Shown: positions 1 through 14,699, numbered from the stretch's first letter. The stretch: 64,000 bases of DNA from Sinotaia quadrata (GCA_028829895.1 CM054181.1:12305001-12369000); one strand, 5' to 3'. Translations and numbers: made by a program. Notes: generated by a model from the letters alone, not told the origin.

Positions 1-49
1 TACCCATGTTTTCACAGAGAAAACGAAAACACAGCATGTCGACGCAAAC

Positions 50-1345
50 TATGATTGACAGCAATAACCACAATATGACGATGATTGATAACAATACCCA
101 CTAAGTGAAGATGATAAACGACAATAAACACCATATAAGGATGACTGATGACAGTTACCTCTATGTGACGATGATTGGCAACAACAACAACCACTATGTA
201 ACAATGAATGACGACAATAACAACTGTGTAAGGATAACTGACGACAGCACTATATGACGATGATTGACAATAGCCAATATGCAACAATGACTGACTATAA
301 TCACCATGTAACGATGATTGATGACAATAACCACTATGTAACGAATATGACAATTATTTCCATGTGACGACTGACAACAATAACCACTATGTGACGACGA
401 TTGACATCAATAACCACTATGTGACGACGATTGACATCAATAACCACTATGTGACGACGATTGACATCAATAACCACTATGTGACGACGATTGACATCAA
501 TAGCCACTATGTGACGACGATTGACATCAATAACCACTATGTGACGACGATTGACAACAATAACCACTATGTAACGATGATTGATGACAGTTATTTCCAT
601 GTTACGCTGATTGATGGCAATAACCACTATGTAACGATATTTGATGGCAATAAACACTAAGTGATGATGTTTAACGACAATAGCCATTATGTGAAGGTTG
701 ATTGACGGCAATAATCTCTAACTGATGACGACACTCATCACGTGAATGATAACAGTTGACAATTAGCACTAACTTCCTGATGATGACAGATGACAATAAT
801 CACTATGTGTTTGATGACTGATGACAATAATCGCTACGTGTTGATGTTTGACGACACTGATTGATGAAAATAACCACTGTTTGAACGATGATTGAAACAA
901 TAACGACTACTTGATGATGATCCATGATGACGAAAACAACCACTACGTGATGATGATTGATGATAACAACCCATACATTATGACGATAACCACTATATGT
1001 GATAGTAATAACGAATGTATGATGATGTTTGATGATAACAACCACTAAATGATGATGATTGATGATAACAGCCAGTGCATGATGTCGATGACAATCACTG
1101 TGTGATGATGATTGATAATAACAACCATTATGTGATGCTTGATGGCAATAACCGCCTCATGATGATGATTATTGACAACAACCACTACGTAATGATGTTT
1201 GACGACAACCACTACGTAATGATGATTGACGACAACAACCACTACGTAATGATGATTGATGATAATAACCATTACGAAATTATTCACGACAACAACCACT
1301 GCGTGATGATGATTGATAATATTAACCACTAAGTGATGATTAACG
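50..1345. repeat. 30-bp minisatellite, about 1.3 kb, two variant blocks
   Basis: The unit is close to gtgacgacgattgacatcaa followed by taaccactat (30 bp). The core at 364-660 is nearly homogeneous. The block after about 780 uses a gatgatgatt/aacaaccacta variant with more changes. Because 30 is divisible by three, both strands stay open over long stretches (for example 12-353 and 334-711 on minus, 364-660 on plus), giving translated repeats such as HHYVVVVVN. I see no sign of a real protein. Confidence 0.9.
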
Positions 1346-2084
1346 ACAATATCCTCCACGTACTATTATGAAACACACGTGTGCTGTTTTCACCACTTCG
1401 GTTTAATAGCAGCAATGTGCAGAAGTGCTTTGCTGCTATACCGACGTAAATTAACAGAGAATAGAATGCACTAGCGAACGTAACAAGCATTGCAGATGCA
1501 CATAGCGCTAACACATGTACAACAGCAACGCGTACTTAAACATATGTTGGTGACAGATGAATATAAATGCAATATAACCCCTTTCGCTTTCAAAACACAG
1601 GTTCTTATTTCTGGATTAAGTAACAGCTGACATAACTGCTAAAGTAAGATGTAGTTTTATTGTATTTTGTGTTTATATTTTCTTTCTTTGTAAGTTTAGA
1701 GATATAAAATATAAAAATTATAATAATTTCAATTCATAGATCGTATTATTCATTACGCTTTTATCACTAGTTTTAGAAACGATGACCTCCTATAAAAAAT
1801 ATTAATATAAATTTATCGCATGAATACAAGAATTCTTTTGCTCTCAATATATACATTTATACAAAATTCTTTTTCTGATTACACGTTTCTTTATCAGCTA
1901 GATAATCGTACACGAGTTGTTTTTATCTCGATTATCATAAGCTTTAATGATAATCTGTTGCATGTTTTCTTATGACTAAATGAAAAATAGTTTGCTTTTT
2001 TATTCTCTTGATCACTGTAGCTTTTTTTTTTTTACAAGATGACGTATTTTCTATTTCTTTATTAGTGAAAAGACATGAATTTGT
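1346..2084. other. AT-rich sequence, no gene seen
   Basis: Unique AT-rich DNA with no convincing exon. After about 1850 it grades into degenerate copies of the next array (tctcgattatcataa motifs). Confidence 0.5.
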
Positions 2085-2625
2085 TTTATCTCGATTATCA
2101 TAAACTTTCCTGATTATACGTGTTCTCTTTATTATGAGATGGTCATAAAGAAATTCCTGTTCTCTCAATCATAAAAAGAATATGACTGTTTTTGTGACGA
2201 AATGATCATATAGGAATTCATTTTATCTCAATCGTCAAGAGAATATGACTGTTTTTTGTGGCGAAATGAAATAGGAATTCTGTTTCTCTCAATCATCAAG
2301 AGAATATAAATATTTTCTTCATTAATGAGATGATCATAATATTAGTCTCTCAATAATAAAGATAATATGATTTTATTTATAATGAGATGGCCATATATGA
2401 TTTATTTTTCTCTTTTAAACAGACACTTGACAAGAGAGAAATTGACTACATGTTTCTTTCTTAGTTAAATGATCATTTGTGATTCTTTTCTCTCTAGAAC
2501 ATTATAAACTTTCTTAGTGACATGATCATGTGTGTTTCTTTTCTCTCTATAATATTATAAACTTTCTTAGTGACATGATCATGTGTGTTTCTTTTCTCTC
2601 TAGAATATTATAAACTTTGCGTGAC
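2085..2625. repeat. Degenerate 50-60-bp tandem repeats
   Basis: Recurring tctcaatcatcaagagaata and gtgacgaaatgatcata blocks, ending with three close copies of a roughly 53-bp unit (tagtgacatgatcatgtgtg) at about 2455-2620. Confidence 0.7.
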
Positions 2626-3254
2626 AATGTGATGCCTGATTATTTATTAGTTGATCACAAATAATTTATTTTCTATTTCTGAAGCTTGCTCTTGATATTA
2701 TTCTGAGGGCTGTTTTCTATTTAGCAAGAGTTACATACTTACAAGAGAAGCTATTTATTTTATTGTTAGGGAGATGATTAAATAGACATTCTTTGTCGCC
2801 CAATTAGTTTACACCATCCAAGAGAACGTTTCTTTGTCAGGGAGTATAACCCATATACATGTTTTCGCTTGATATACACTTTATATGTGATCTATTGTTT
2901 TCTGTGTTAGAGAGCACAACAATCATGAATATTTTTCTCTTCGATTAATACTTGTTTCCGTTTTACAAGAGAAACTATGTACTATTTAGAGGGAGCGCAA
3001 CACAGAAACCTATTTCTCTCGATTTATCTCCACTTTACATCATAATCGAATTACAATGGGGTTTTATTAGAAAGAATCTGCTACTTTACTCATTTAATGA
3101 AATCAATTTATGTAAGTTTATTTTTTTGTATTAATTGTATCCGACACAGTGAGCCCTTTGCCTCCAAAACAAATAGGATTATAACTAGTAAATCGTAATT
3201 TTCAAATATGATAACGATTGTGTAGCCTTACTGTTACCTGTTGACAATATCCGA
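2626..3254. other. AT-rich sequence, no gene seen
   Basis: Only short random frames. A weak continuation of the preceding repeat (tgatta, aagagaa motifs) is visible; nothing else. Confidence 0.4.
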
Positions 3255-3540
3255 CATCAATTTAACATACTGAAGTCAGTACCCAATCTCATTATGAAAT
3301 CAATTCCTAGCCTTATTCTAAGATACTGGGATTAATACCTAACTCCATTCTGAGGTACTGAGATCAATAACTAGCCTTAATCTGGATAATGGAATCTATA
3401 CCTAGCCTCATTCTGAGATAATGAAATCGATACCCAACTCTCTCTGAGATAATGAGATCGATACCTAGCCTCATTCTGAGATAGTGTGATCGATACCTAG
3501 CCTCATTCTGAGATAATGAGATCGATACCTAAACTCATGA
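3255..3540. repeat. Approximately 32-bp minisatellite
   Basis: About eight copies of a unit containing cctagcctcattctgagata, increasingly regular toward the right end. Confidence 0.85.
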
Positions 3541-3559
3541 TACGAAGTCATAGCTTTAG

Positions 3560-3940
3560 ATATCTATTTCATGAAACCATAGACCTGGTTCTCTTACATC
3601 TCACGAACAAAATCCATAGATTTAACCCTCTTCCATCACTAACAAAATCCATAGATTTAACCATCTTCTATCTCATTTAATAAGCCATAAACTTAATTCT
3701 CTTACATCTGATTAAGTGAAGCCATAGACTTATAAATCCCTCATATCTAACTAACAAAAGCTTTAAACTTAATTATCTTTCATTTCATTAAGTAAAGACA
3801 CATAATTAAATCTCTTACATCTTATTTAAATAATGTCAAAGACTTAAATCCATTACAACTCATTAATTTAAGCCATAGACTTAAATCTCTTACATCTCAT
3901 TAAGTGAAACCCATAGACTTATATCTGTTCTCATTTAATG
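3560..3940. repeat. Approximately 38-bp degenerate minisatellite
   Basis: About ten diverged copies of a unit with catagacttaaatctcttac and a tctcattaa linker. Confidence 0.75.
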
Positions 3941-5824
3941 ACACCATAACATATTAGCTTACCTTCTCTCTTAATAAAACGATAGCAATTAGTGTCAATT
4001 GAAAACAATGATACAATAGTATACACTTTCATCTACCAAAACTAATGTTTCAGTTTTAGTAATTAAAGAAACAAAATATGTTGAGTGAATCTAGTGCGGA
4101 TTATACAATTATCGCATCGGAATTGTTGAGATCAATGGCCTCATTCATTGAGATCAATGTGAAAATGGTCTCAGTTACTGATATCCTCGACTGACCTTTA
4201 TATCTCTCAGTTTGGTATTACGTCGGTTTGCCTTGTGATTTTGTTACTACGATTGAAATGTAAATGCATGTTTTTTTCTTTTAGTATTGTGAATATTCTA
4301 ACCTAATGAAATCGTTATACTGTCCTCAGTTATTATGAATGCAGACTTTACATTATGATAATTATAACACATTTTCTCTTCATATTTGGAGCTATTTCTT
4401 GTAAGTTTTTTTCCTATAACAGAATGAATAATATTGAACAAATGCCTGCATAACTCTACTGTATCTTGTTAGAAACATTCGGAATTCTGTTTTAATTATT
4501 ACCTGTTGTCCTCGTCACGTCATTAGCTTGAAGCCGTGTTTACGTCTCTGAAGTAATCAGATTTAATTATTGTAATTAATTATTAATTAAATATAAGCAC
4601 TAAGCTGGTCGTGTAATGCGTAATCAGTGCATTCAAAACTACGTCATAAATGCGTCTTAAAAAATACGAATACTATCAACTGTCCTTGTTCATCATTGTC
4701 TTTTGCACCAAGATCGACTCACACATCCCGCCGTATATAGTGACATTTAAAGTGCCTTTTGTGTTGCCGACATGGAATATCGGTGAACACGTTATTGATA
4801 TGTCATTTAAAATTATGTAAAGTCAACTCGTGTGTGGTGTTCCTTTTCAGTCAGTGTATGTCGCAGCATGTTGGTATGTCATTTTTAGTCTCTCACATGA
4901 TCCACGTTTGATTATTGGTTGAACTTATTGTTTTCCATTCTCAGTTTGTTTTGTTTTTTTTTTAAAAAGAGGATTGTGAATAAAAATCATCTTAAAACGT
5001 TATATTTGTTTCGGAGGAATTATTTCGAAATAGTTAACATGTTATTGCTCACCTTTGTTTTGTTTCTTCACAGTATTTGTTTTTTGTTTAATGTGTTGAG
5101 AAACGATTTTACTTTGATGAGTTAATGTTTAATGAATTATCATAATAATCTTACCCAGAGTAGTTAGGAAGATAATCATATTAAATTTAGCTTTTAATAG
5201 TTATTATAAAGTAGTTATAATGGTTTTGTGGATACTTTACAAATTTTCATATTGCTTTTCACAAAGCTACATTGTACTGTTGACACATATTTAGACATTT
5301 TAACCTTAATGTTTGACAATTATTTTAAAATCATAAAGAATAGCGTTTGACAGTTATTTACACATTCTTAAAACTGCAACTTTTGACAGCTTGTAAATTT
5401 TTACTTTTGACAGCTTATAAAGTTTTACTTTTGTCAGTTAGTTATGAAGCTTTATAAAGTTTTACTTTTCATGACATTTCTTGTAACATATTTCTTTAGC
5501 TCTGACATTATTTAGAAGTATTCATCAATCGTTTACGTTTGGCGGTTTTAATTGTAATTACACTGGTTAGGCAAATAGCCTAGAAATTATTACAATATTT
5601 ATTTTATTTCAGGTGCTGTTTAGAAATCCTGATTGTACATATTTCAGGTGATATTTATAAATTATCAGAGTATGTTGGCTTTTCAAGTTATCCTTAAATA
5701 TAGAAATCAATCTCACCTATACGTGTTTATTACTTCTGTTAATAATTTCCGTTTATATAGATTTATTTATAAACGTGTTGATCTAAAGCAGACACTGCTG
5801 GAATCGATAAAAATATTACAAATG
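3941..5824. other. AT-rich sequence, no gene seen
   Basis: No recognisable exon. A weak repeat of acttttgacagct-like words lies around 5300-5470. The frame at 4919-5125 is a hydrophobic AT-rich translation without family resemblance. Confidence 0.45.
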
Positions 5825-6290
5825 AAGGTATGCATGTATCAATACAAACGTTACTCAATAAAATGCACATATTCCAGTCTTCATTATCAATGCAAACATT
5901 ATTTAAAATATTGCACACATTCAATTCATTATTATAAATATTCAAATCTACATTATGATTGCAAACATTAATTAAAATATTGCACATATTCAATTCTTTA
6001 TTATAATAAATGCAACGTTATTTAAAATAATGCACATATTCAAATCTACATTATAAATGCAAACATTATTTAACATAATACAAATATTCAATTCTTTATT
6101 ATAAAGACAACATTATTTAAAACAATGTACATATTTAATTATTTTTTATAAAGACATTATTTAAAATAATGCGATATTTAACTCTTCATTATAAAGGCAA
6201 CATTATTTAAAATAATGCACATATTCAATTATTCATTTTCAATGCAAATGCTAATTAAAGTAACGAACATATTCAATTCTTCAGACATTG
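5825..6290. repeat. Approximately 47-bp AT-rich minisatellite
   Basis: About eight to nine copies of a unit containing attatttaaaataatgcaca and a tattcaattcttcattata part. It abuts the R1 fragment on its right. Confidence 0.82.
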
Positions 6291-6344
6291 TTCCTTCGAC
6301 AAATACGAATTATTCAATGCCAAGTTGTGGCCCCTCTGGGCATT

Positions 6345-6750
6345 CTTCACTTGTTATGATTTTTATTTATTAATTAATAACACGTAACTAATTACAAGTG
6401 ATCGATAGTCTTAATTTATAGTTAATAATAATTCTCGCACGTGACCAAAAGGTCTGTAGCTTGGAGGATTATAAGGGGTCATAAAACTCTATTCTTTACA
6501 CAATAATAAGATAGACGTTGTGCTGTCGCAAAATGTTCCTGCAGGTGGAAACTTAAGAGTAATAAAAATCCACCTTTTATTTATATTTAGCAGCCCCTAT
6601 CTACCCACAATTACTCCAACATAAGGCTTTAATATATGTGCAAGATTTGTTTCAGAAATGTATTAAATCAGCAATCAAATATACAACTCATGAATATAAT
6701 CAAAAGAGCATTGACATTTACAGATACGTATTGAGTTTATTCTAACAAAG
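6345..6750 (-). mobile_element. Partial R1 interspersed repeat (copy E)
   Basis: It shares, in the same order, taactaattacaagtgat, aataattct, a gtggaaa/cttaagag region and atcagcaatcaaatatacaa with 61500-61900 on the plus strand, that is the reverse-oriented copy C. Diverged; only the 3' part of the family is present. Confidence 0.65.
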
Positions 6751-7984
6751 ATATCAGCAGTCAAATCAACTTATATATAAAAGCAGACCAACCATGCGTA
6801 AAACCCAGCCTTATGTTGACCCACAGCATTAGGCAGACATATATGTGGTTTGCCTAGTCTGGTACTATTTATTTGTATAAATAAAACCTCATTTTGTCAT
6901 TTTTCTCAAATTCACTTATCTATATTGTAGCTACCTTTGACCTTTGACATATTTCATATTACAATCGTTTTTTCTGTGAATTCGTGTGGTTTTGAAGGTT
7001 GTATATATGCTCTGAGGTCCACCTAATGCTGGTTTTTAAAGCATTGTCTCCCTAATGCTGGAAGTAGGGTTATATATAATTTATAAAAGAAATAAGAGTG
7101 GAGTTTTAGGGAGATAATTATAGTCAAGGTACATAACCTTTTCAATAATGGTAGCTGGCACGTTTTCACAATCACGCTGTTTGCATCAAGTCACTTTCTT
7201 TATTAAATGAAGGTCCAATGTACTTCTATGCACATTACGCAGTTGTTCCAGAATCTTCGAAGCGCTGACAAGAGAATCATCCAGAAGTCTGCATGCACTA
7301 TCAAAAGCACATTGCGAGGGGTATTATGCAATATTTGTGTGTGCTACTCAACACACAATGAGGAATGTTCAAAAAATGTTTTCTTTAATTCTCGGGACCA
7401 AACTCAAACTTCAATTTCTGTCGTATTGGCTCTAGAATGAAAATTACATAAATCAACTTATAGCAACACGTTTACTGATAAGTTCGGTGATAATGCTGAA
7501 TACACATGAATGAGATCCAGTAGAGTACAGTAGGCACTGCAGTCTGAAGCAGATACAATGTTACAAAGCAAAAAGGCACACTCCTCTCTGCAAAAGTCAA
7601 ATAAGGGCAGTGTTAAGCTTCAGGCACATTTCATTTCAAACTCCTTTCTCTCTTACACACAATCGCAACTTACAAATACTGCAACAATATTCGTTAGCTC
7701 TATACATATGAAGCAAAACAATTATAGCATCGAATACATTTCATAAGTATAATGTACAATGTAATCAAATTAGTTAACATTGAAATAAACGGCAATAACG
7801 GGCCTTTAAAGAACAAATATATTGTCAGTAAACTGCAGTAACGGCTTTTTGAAAAGACAAATATATTGTCAGTAAAAGGTAGTAAAGGACATTTGCAGAG
7901 ATAAATACAGACAACCGTAAGAAAAAGGAAAATGGTAGGAGGTCAGTTAACAATGTAACTCGAGGAATCCTCAGTCATGCATCT
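6751..7984. other. No gene recognised
   Basis: Two small frames (7207-7440 and 7558-7746, plus strand) have no family resemblance and no supporting splice or codon signal that I can see. The rest is unique AT-rich sequence. Confidence 0.45.
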
Positions 7985-8245
7985 GATAGCAGTTTCCTTA
8001 CTACACTATTGGTTTCTAAAACAGTTTCCTTACTACACTATTAGTTTCTAAAACAGATCCCTTACTCCCTATTAGTTTCTAAAACAGATCCCTTACTACA
8101 CTATTCGTTTCTAAAACAGATCCCTTACTACACTATTAGTTTCTAAAACAGATCCCTTACTACCTATTAGTCCCTAAAACAGATCCCTTACTACCTATTA
8201 GTCCCTAAAACAGATCCCTTACTACCTATTAGTCCCTAACACCAA
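7985..8245. repeat. Approximately 30-bp minisatellite
   Basis: About eight copies of ttagtttctaaaacagatcc followed by cttactac(acta)cta. Unit length alternates between roughly 28 and 33 bp through a small indel. Confidence 0.87.
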
Positions 8246-8585
8246 AGATGTGTTTGGAAACGACTGGGGAAATAATCGATACGCACAATAACTCCACTTG
8301 AAGCTTACTTGGTTGTCTCAGGCTGCCTGTTGTGAACGTCCTACTGCTGTAGTACCGATCATAAGTGGCAGCAAATTGTATGATTGACGCATTTCTTTTT
8401 CTGCAACATCTTCACTTTATGTAAAAATTATCACCTTGTAATGTGTATTGTCTCTGTTTTGTTCTATATTTTGAATACTCACTGCTTACTGAGCCGCTGA
8501 GAGGTGTTTCTCTCAAAGTTTTGTTGACCTAAATCTAATTAATTTTCAGGCGACAAACACAATATGATAGCTGTTTTGGTAAAGC

Positions 8586-8587
<2 letters not shown>

Positions 8588-8633
<46 letters not shown>
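8588..8633. repeat. (GT)n microsatellite
   Basis: Uninterrupted GT dinucleotides, about 22 units. Confidence 0.97.
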
Positions 8634-8634
<1 letters not shown>

Positions 8635-9779
8635 TAGATACAAGAAAACACACCCTAAAATAAACTCAATTACTAATGAAAAGAGAAATGGACTCTGTGG
8701 AAACACAATTGGCATGTTTCATGAACCAAACCAGTCGATAGACTGAACAATGAAATCGAAAGTGACATTCTAAGATATTGTACCATACTTAAAGACTGAT
8801 GAATTTTCACAAATACTAATAAACATTTAGGGATGTATTTAATGTGTCAGAAAAAAATAATAGTAGACTGCTAAAAGATAATATATATATATAAAACATG
8901 TACATGCTTACTGGCGCCAAGAAGCAGTGCTGAGAAAAAAAGAGGTAATTCCACATTTTCTCGGACTTGCGGAAATACAGAGATCACGTGACCAACAAAT
9001 AAAAATAGACTGTATGCATCAGATGTACGGTTGGAGATAGCCGTAGGCATAGCTTCAAAATACCACTCATAAGACGGCATAGATTATCGTGAAATAATTT
9101 AAATAAAAACAACAACCAAACATCTTTTCCTTAAGTATCAAATGGACTGACGGTGAATGCTTTACGTCATCTTTCATAATTTAAGAAAAACGAAAAGACA
9201 AACAGCAATCGTACAGTAAGTTATACGGATAACATTCGCATTAATTACGTTCTCATTAATTAATCATAATTACCGTTATTATGTTTTATCCAATCTCCAG
9301 CAGGCAAGATGCACCAAATGTTTCTAGTTCGTGACAGAGTTTGAATTATTATAACTTTAGGCTTCATTATACTTAGAACTAATTAATTAGGCCTCTCGTA
9401 TGTGCCGTTACTTTAAACGATTTAAAAAGCCTCTCTTATTTCGCTATATTTATATAGCCCTCGACATAAACGCTAAACTCAACCATCCCTTGATAAAGCA
9501 GAATGTGTGTAAAACTAAAACAAAACTAAAATCAACAATGAAATAATAATTTAAATCTGAAAAGTTTTAAATCACACTGTGAAATGATTTGAAATACGAC
9601 GTGCAACACGTGACACGCGTAACCTACTCCTTCAAACGACTTTCATTATTTACATCACTGATGGAAGAAAATAATAATTCTTTAAAAAGTGCTATTTTAA
9701 ACGGTTTTGGCAAGACACAATTTCCTACATCATGTACCATTGTTTCACCTTGCTGATTAATTTTCTGGCGTTTGTCCCT
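8634..9779. other. No gene recognised
   Basis: AT-rich unique sequence. The minus frames at 8871-9080 and 9624-9812 are not convincing; the latter ends inside the adjacent array. Confidence 0.45.
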
Positions 9780-10315
9780 GGCCAGATCTAACACACACTG
9801 CACTAAATACATTATATGGCAACCGATATTGACCAGATCTCACACTGCACTAAATACATTAACATATATTGACCAGATCTAACACAAGACTAAATACATT
9901 ATGTGGCAACGATATTGACCAGATCTAACACAGCACTAAATACATTATATGACAACCGATATTGACCAGATCTAACACACACTGCACTAAATACATTATG
10001 TGGCAACAGATATTGACCAGATCTAACACACACACTGCACTAAATACATTATGTGGCAACCGATTGACCAGATCTAACACACTCAGCACAAATACATTAT
10101 GTGGCAACCGATATTGACCAGATCTAACACACACTGCAGTAAATATATGACGTGGCAACCGATATTGAACATTTATAGCAAATTCTGCACTAAATATATT
10201 GTGTCAATTTATATTGACCAGATCTAACACTCAGCACCAAAGACATGACGTGACACCCGATACTGAACAGGTCTAACACTCAGCACTAAATACATTATGT
10301 GGCAACCGATATTGA
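9780..10315. repeat. Approximately 50-bp minisatellite
   Basis: About eleven copies of a unit containing ctaaatacattatgtggcaa and gatattgaccagatctaaca, with small indels and shorter copies. Confidence 0.9.
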
Positions 10316-10707
10316 AATCGAAGTTTAAATTATGTTTCTACATCTGGTTACAATATAATATATTTCTAATCCAAGATTTAATTCTTCAATTTTATTCATT
10401 CAAACTAATTTTTTAAAATAATAATTAAAGCAATAAAAATTAACAACAACTTGCATAAGTTACGATATTGCAAATATCTTTTTTTTTTTTAAAGAACAGA
10501 GCACGTTACATAACCTTGTATTCAGGTATAAGAAGACACCAATCTTGTGAGTTCCTTCCCTTGAGTCAAGATGTCTATACACGTTGCAATTGTGCACTTG
10601 ATTCTAGAAATGTCACTACATTATAGTCAGCAGTAGCAACCCTAGAGCCTCTTCTCACCATGACAGCAACTTCTAGCCTCACCATGAAATTTTACACCTG
10701 CACTCAT
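10316..10707. other. AT-rich sequence, no gene seen
   Basis: Nothing recognisable apart from a poly-T/A run near 10482. Confidence 0.4.
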
Positions 10708-10850
10708 GCGAGACTGACATCAAGCTACTACCATAGCACATCTACCTTCATTCCTGCACTACGTCTTTAATTCTACACGGTAGGTAATGTTACGTCACGC
10801 GAGACTGACATCAAGCTACTACCATAACACATCTACCTTCATTCCTGCAT
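10708..10850. repeat. Direct duplication of about 50 bp
   Basis: The sequence gcgagactgacatcaagcta and the following ~30 bp (cataacacatctaccttcat) occur twice, about 91 bp apart. Confidence 0.85.
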
Positions 10851-13469
10851 GTTTCACAGTCTTACCAAGGACGGAGATTTATAAGTGTAGTTTTGGATCA
10901 GGAATTAGCTTCAACACCACAAGAAAACTCTTTAGAATATTTACATTCCTCATGAATGTTCTTATCGAGTCTGACGGAGATCCCAGTAAAACCTTGCTCG
11001 TCAAAGGTATTTGACTGAATAATTTCTCATTGCTAATTTCATGATAAGATTATTTTTGTAAATTTATTTCAAAGTTATTAACTAGATGTCATGAGTGAGC
11101 GGCATCTCCAAAATGGGTGTGAAGCCAACATTCCCCAAGCAAATATTGGTTAATTTGAAACCCAAGAAATACACACATTTAATTTATTTGTCGAAACTAT
11201 ACAGAACCTGAATTTTGCAAAATCAGGTTCAGTATGGTGCTGTTACAAGTGATCAAAATTACCCGTATCTTTTGTTAATCTTCTTTGTGTCAGCGCCCCT
11301 TCTCCATTTTCTTTACACTGTCCTCTAATGTATGCAGACATCACGGGAGTTGGGATTGCTCACAAATTCAGCCACGCTTATTACGTCCCGGGGAGAGGGG
11401 GGCTCCCAACTAAGTGTCCCTTTCCCTGATATTACAACCCTTTTCCCTCAGTTTACAGAAGAAATGGTTGCAAGATCCACATATATGTGTAAATTGTTCG
11501 TCACATATTGTTGATTTGCTCATTTTAATGAGTAAATTGAGGAGGTTAATGGACCTGGTGTGCGGAAACTGTCGTGCTTCAAGAATGATTGACCCTTTAC
11601 ATTAGAAATAGAACTATACGTCCATTCCTTCAGTTGCATTTCTAACATCTCTATACAATAATTGTATATTTTAACTCTCTACCTGCTGTTTCATTATCCG
11701 GACCTACCGCATTCGTACACTACCGGCGGTACATATGCTCGTTTTCAACAAATGTGAGCACATTGATATTTAAAAGATATTAATTCCTGCATCTTTTCTC
11801 TAATATTCACTTGTCGTTTTGAAAAGTTTGGCAGTATATTTACTTCCCATCTCTTAACACTTTTAACGTCATGTCTCAGTGTTTTGGTCTATCATGTCCT
11901 TTCCAAGACAATGTGTCAAAGGGCAGCATTTTAAACTACTAACACCCTGGTTTCTGGGTGTCCATGTAGTCAGAAACAGTAGTGGTATCAGACTGGACTG
12001 AAGGCATTGTAAAACCATGTTCACGTGATGTGCTTAGGCAGGAGAATGACAGGTGATGGTTCTATTTGTTACATGTCTTCAATGGAATATGACTAAAATG
12101 TTTAAACCTGTCTGAATGTTGTCATTGTCTTGACTGCAATTTAACTGGAATGTTTATACATTTTTAATGCTGCCAATGTCTTTGACTGGTATGTGACTGG
12201 AATATGACGGGAAGGTATATACATATCTAAATGATGTCAGGCATGTATTGCAATGATGAAAACCACCAAGAACATATTAACAATCTTTACTCTAATCACT
12301 AGCATCTAGCTTTTGCCTTATGTTTGTCTGTGCAATGGTGCTATTATTCGCTACTCTTCAAAGAAAAAAAATCAGATTGTAGACTTCGATGTTTAGTTTC
12401 TCTTAGCTACTATGTTCCTAACTGTCATTATCGCTTACTCATCAACACATAGGTATATGTGCTTATTGTGGATAATCTCCATCACACACGCGGTCACACA
12501 AACGCATATACACACAGGCCTATATGCACTACATCGTATCACAGCTGAGACTCGATGCATCAAATCACATCTTTGTTTCACTGCATCACATCGCGTCACA
12601 GCCATGTCTTCGTGCACCATCTCACAGCCATGTCTCAATTGCATCTCGATTCCATCGAAGCCCATGAAAGGAGCTTCAGTGTCTGGAACTTGAAATATCA
12701 CTTTCTCATTCGCTGCCTGTTGGTCAATCCCACTTATGAGCCTTGACATTTCAGGTCAGTGAGACTTAAGTGCCGCTCTCGTTTGAATGTAACTATTTCC
12801 ATAGGATTTTGTCCAATCTTGAGCTATGCTAAAGTCTGCACTACAAGTGTTGAAAATCAGCGCTTGGCTGCTAGCAGCACCAACTTCCTAATAGTACTCA
12901 ACCAGACCTCTCTTCTCGGAGACGCCCTCTCTAACTTCTGCTCTCGACAGCCTTTTCTCTTGAGAGTTGTTCTCTGTGTAGTTATAAGCTAAGATCTTTC
13001 CACTTTTATTTGATTTGCCACCCTGACCACTTCCCTTGGAGCGCTCCTTGGGTCTATGGAAAGTATTTCAAACACATCTGGTAGCACCATTTGCTTTCAT
13101 CACCTGTCCAGCCTGGCTGTTATTGCCAGTATCCTCTACTGTGACTCGTGGTACCAAAAATTACTTCCGGGTTTCCTACTAGGGTCAACAGCTGTCTAGC
13201 TACCACAAGGAGTTAGACAGTCTTTATGTGTTACAATCTCTGTTTTTCCCTAAGTATCTTTAATCTTTGACTGCAACAGCAATCATGCAAATTATAGACT
13301 GGCACATTGCAGTGACGTTTAGCTGAGGTCTCCTTCACACGACCAATCATTTTATTGGCAGAACGGTAGTAACCAGCTTATATGGAAGTCTACTGCACAC
13401 CGAATTTACGGTTTTCAAATAATGTAGTCTTTTCAGTTCTTTCCTTTAATACTCTTGTTTCTCAGTCTC
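10851..13469. other. Long stretch without recognised gene
   Basis: Somewhat less AT-rich than the flanks. Small frames at 10787-11014, 11332-11605, 12412-12749 (both strands) and 12759-12992 show no known motifs. CATCACA/GTCACAGCCATG words recur loosely around 12530-12640. An exon of an unknown gene cannot be excluded. Confidence 0.4.
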
Positions 13470-13472
13470 CCT

Positions 13473-13544
<72 letters not shown>
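13470..13544. repeat. (CT)n microsatellite
   Basis: CCCT units grade into pure CT dinucleotides on the plus strand. Confidence 0.97.
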
Positions 13545-13549
<5 letters not shown>

Positions 13550-13864
13550 TTCTTCTAAGCACGAGTCTTCCTCTTAATCAAAATGTACTTTCAATTCTAT
13601 TTCATTACGTCTGAACTACCATGTAATACAAAAAATAGATATATCTTCATCCGACATATATAATGTCACACTTTAATGAATATTTTCTGGATTATTGACG
13701 TCACAAAAGACAGAGAAACTGTGAACAGACCTCTGAAGACCATCGTTTATATTAAGAATCATGATTATTTACATTAACTAAATTAATTATATGGATTATA
13801 TGTCCACATTCGGGCGATATAAACTTGGTTAGGTGGTAAAGAAGAAATTCCTTTGATCTATTCT

Positions 13865-14310
13865 CAACCATTTAGAAGGACCTAGCACTCAACCTGTCAC
13901 CATTTCATTATTCCCAACCAATTAGAAGGACCTAGCACCCAACTTGTCACCATTTCATTATTCCCAACCAATTAGAAGGACCTAGCACCCAACTTGTCAC
14001 CATTTCATTATTCCCAACCAATTAGAAGGACCTAGCACCCAACTTGTCACCATTTCATTATTCCCAACCAATTAGAAGGACCTAGCACTCAACCTGTCAC
14101 CATTTCATTATTCCCAACCAATTAGAAGGACCTAGCACTCAATATGTCACCATTTCATTATCCCCAACCAATTAGAAGGACCTAGCACCCAACCTGTCAC
14201 CATTTCATTATTCCCAACCAATTAGAAGGACCTAGCACCCAATCTGTCACCATTTCTTTGTCCTATCCAATTGGAAGGACCTAACACTCAACCTGTTACT
14301 ATTTCTTTGT
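13865..14310. repeat. 50-bp minisatellite
   Basis: Nine copies of a unit beginning attagaaggacctagcaccc and ending attcccaacca. Internal copies are almost identical; the last two are diverged. Confidence 0.94.
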
Positions 14311-14699
14311 TCCCACCACAGTGCTCATAGACGTCAAATATTTGATGAACTATCTTAGAAAATGTCATTAAATAATTTGTATTTGCCTCTTACATTAATT
14401 AATTCATAACCCCCTCTCACCAATTGTGAAACATCGAATAGAATGCATTGAAATTAGAATATGAATCAGCATTTCATTTAAGAACAATTCAAGCTAAAGA
14501 TAGATCAACATAAATAGGTACACGATGGGAAGACAATTAACAATGCTATTGAAAGGTAAACAAATACACACAGTTGGAAGACAACTCTCAATGCTTGCAT
14601 ATGCTCACTCATGAACACGTTCGGTTATCTCTGTCAGCGTGCTAACTTTTAATGTCCATGTCCAATAACTTTAAGATATAATTAAAGGTTAATAATAAA

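Noticed and set aside
12..711. Open frames on both strands giving Val/His/Asn- and Asp/Asn-rich repeat peptides
   Set aside because: They come from the 30-bp array; all frames of equal phase stay open and both strands read through, which is not expected of a real gene.
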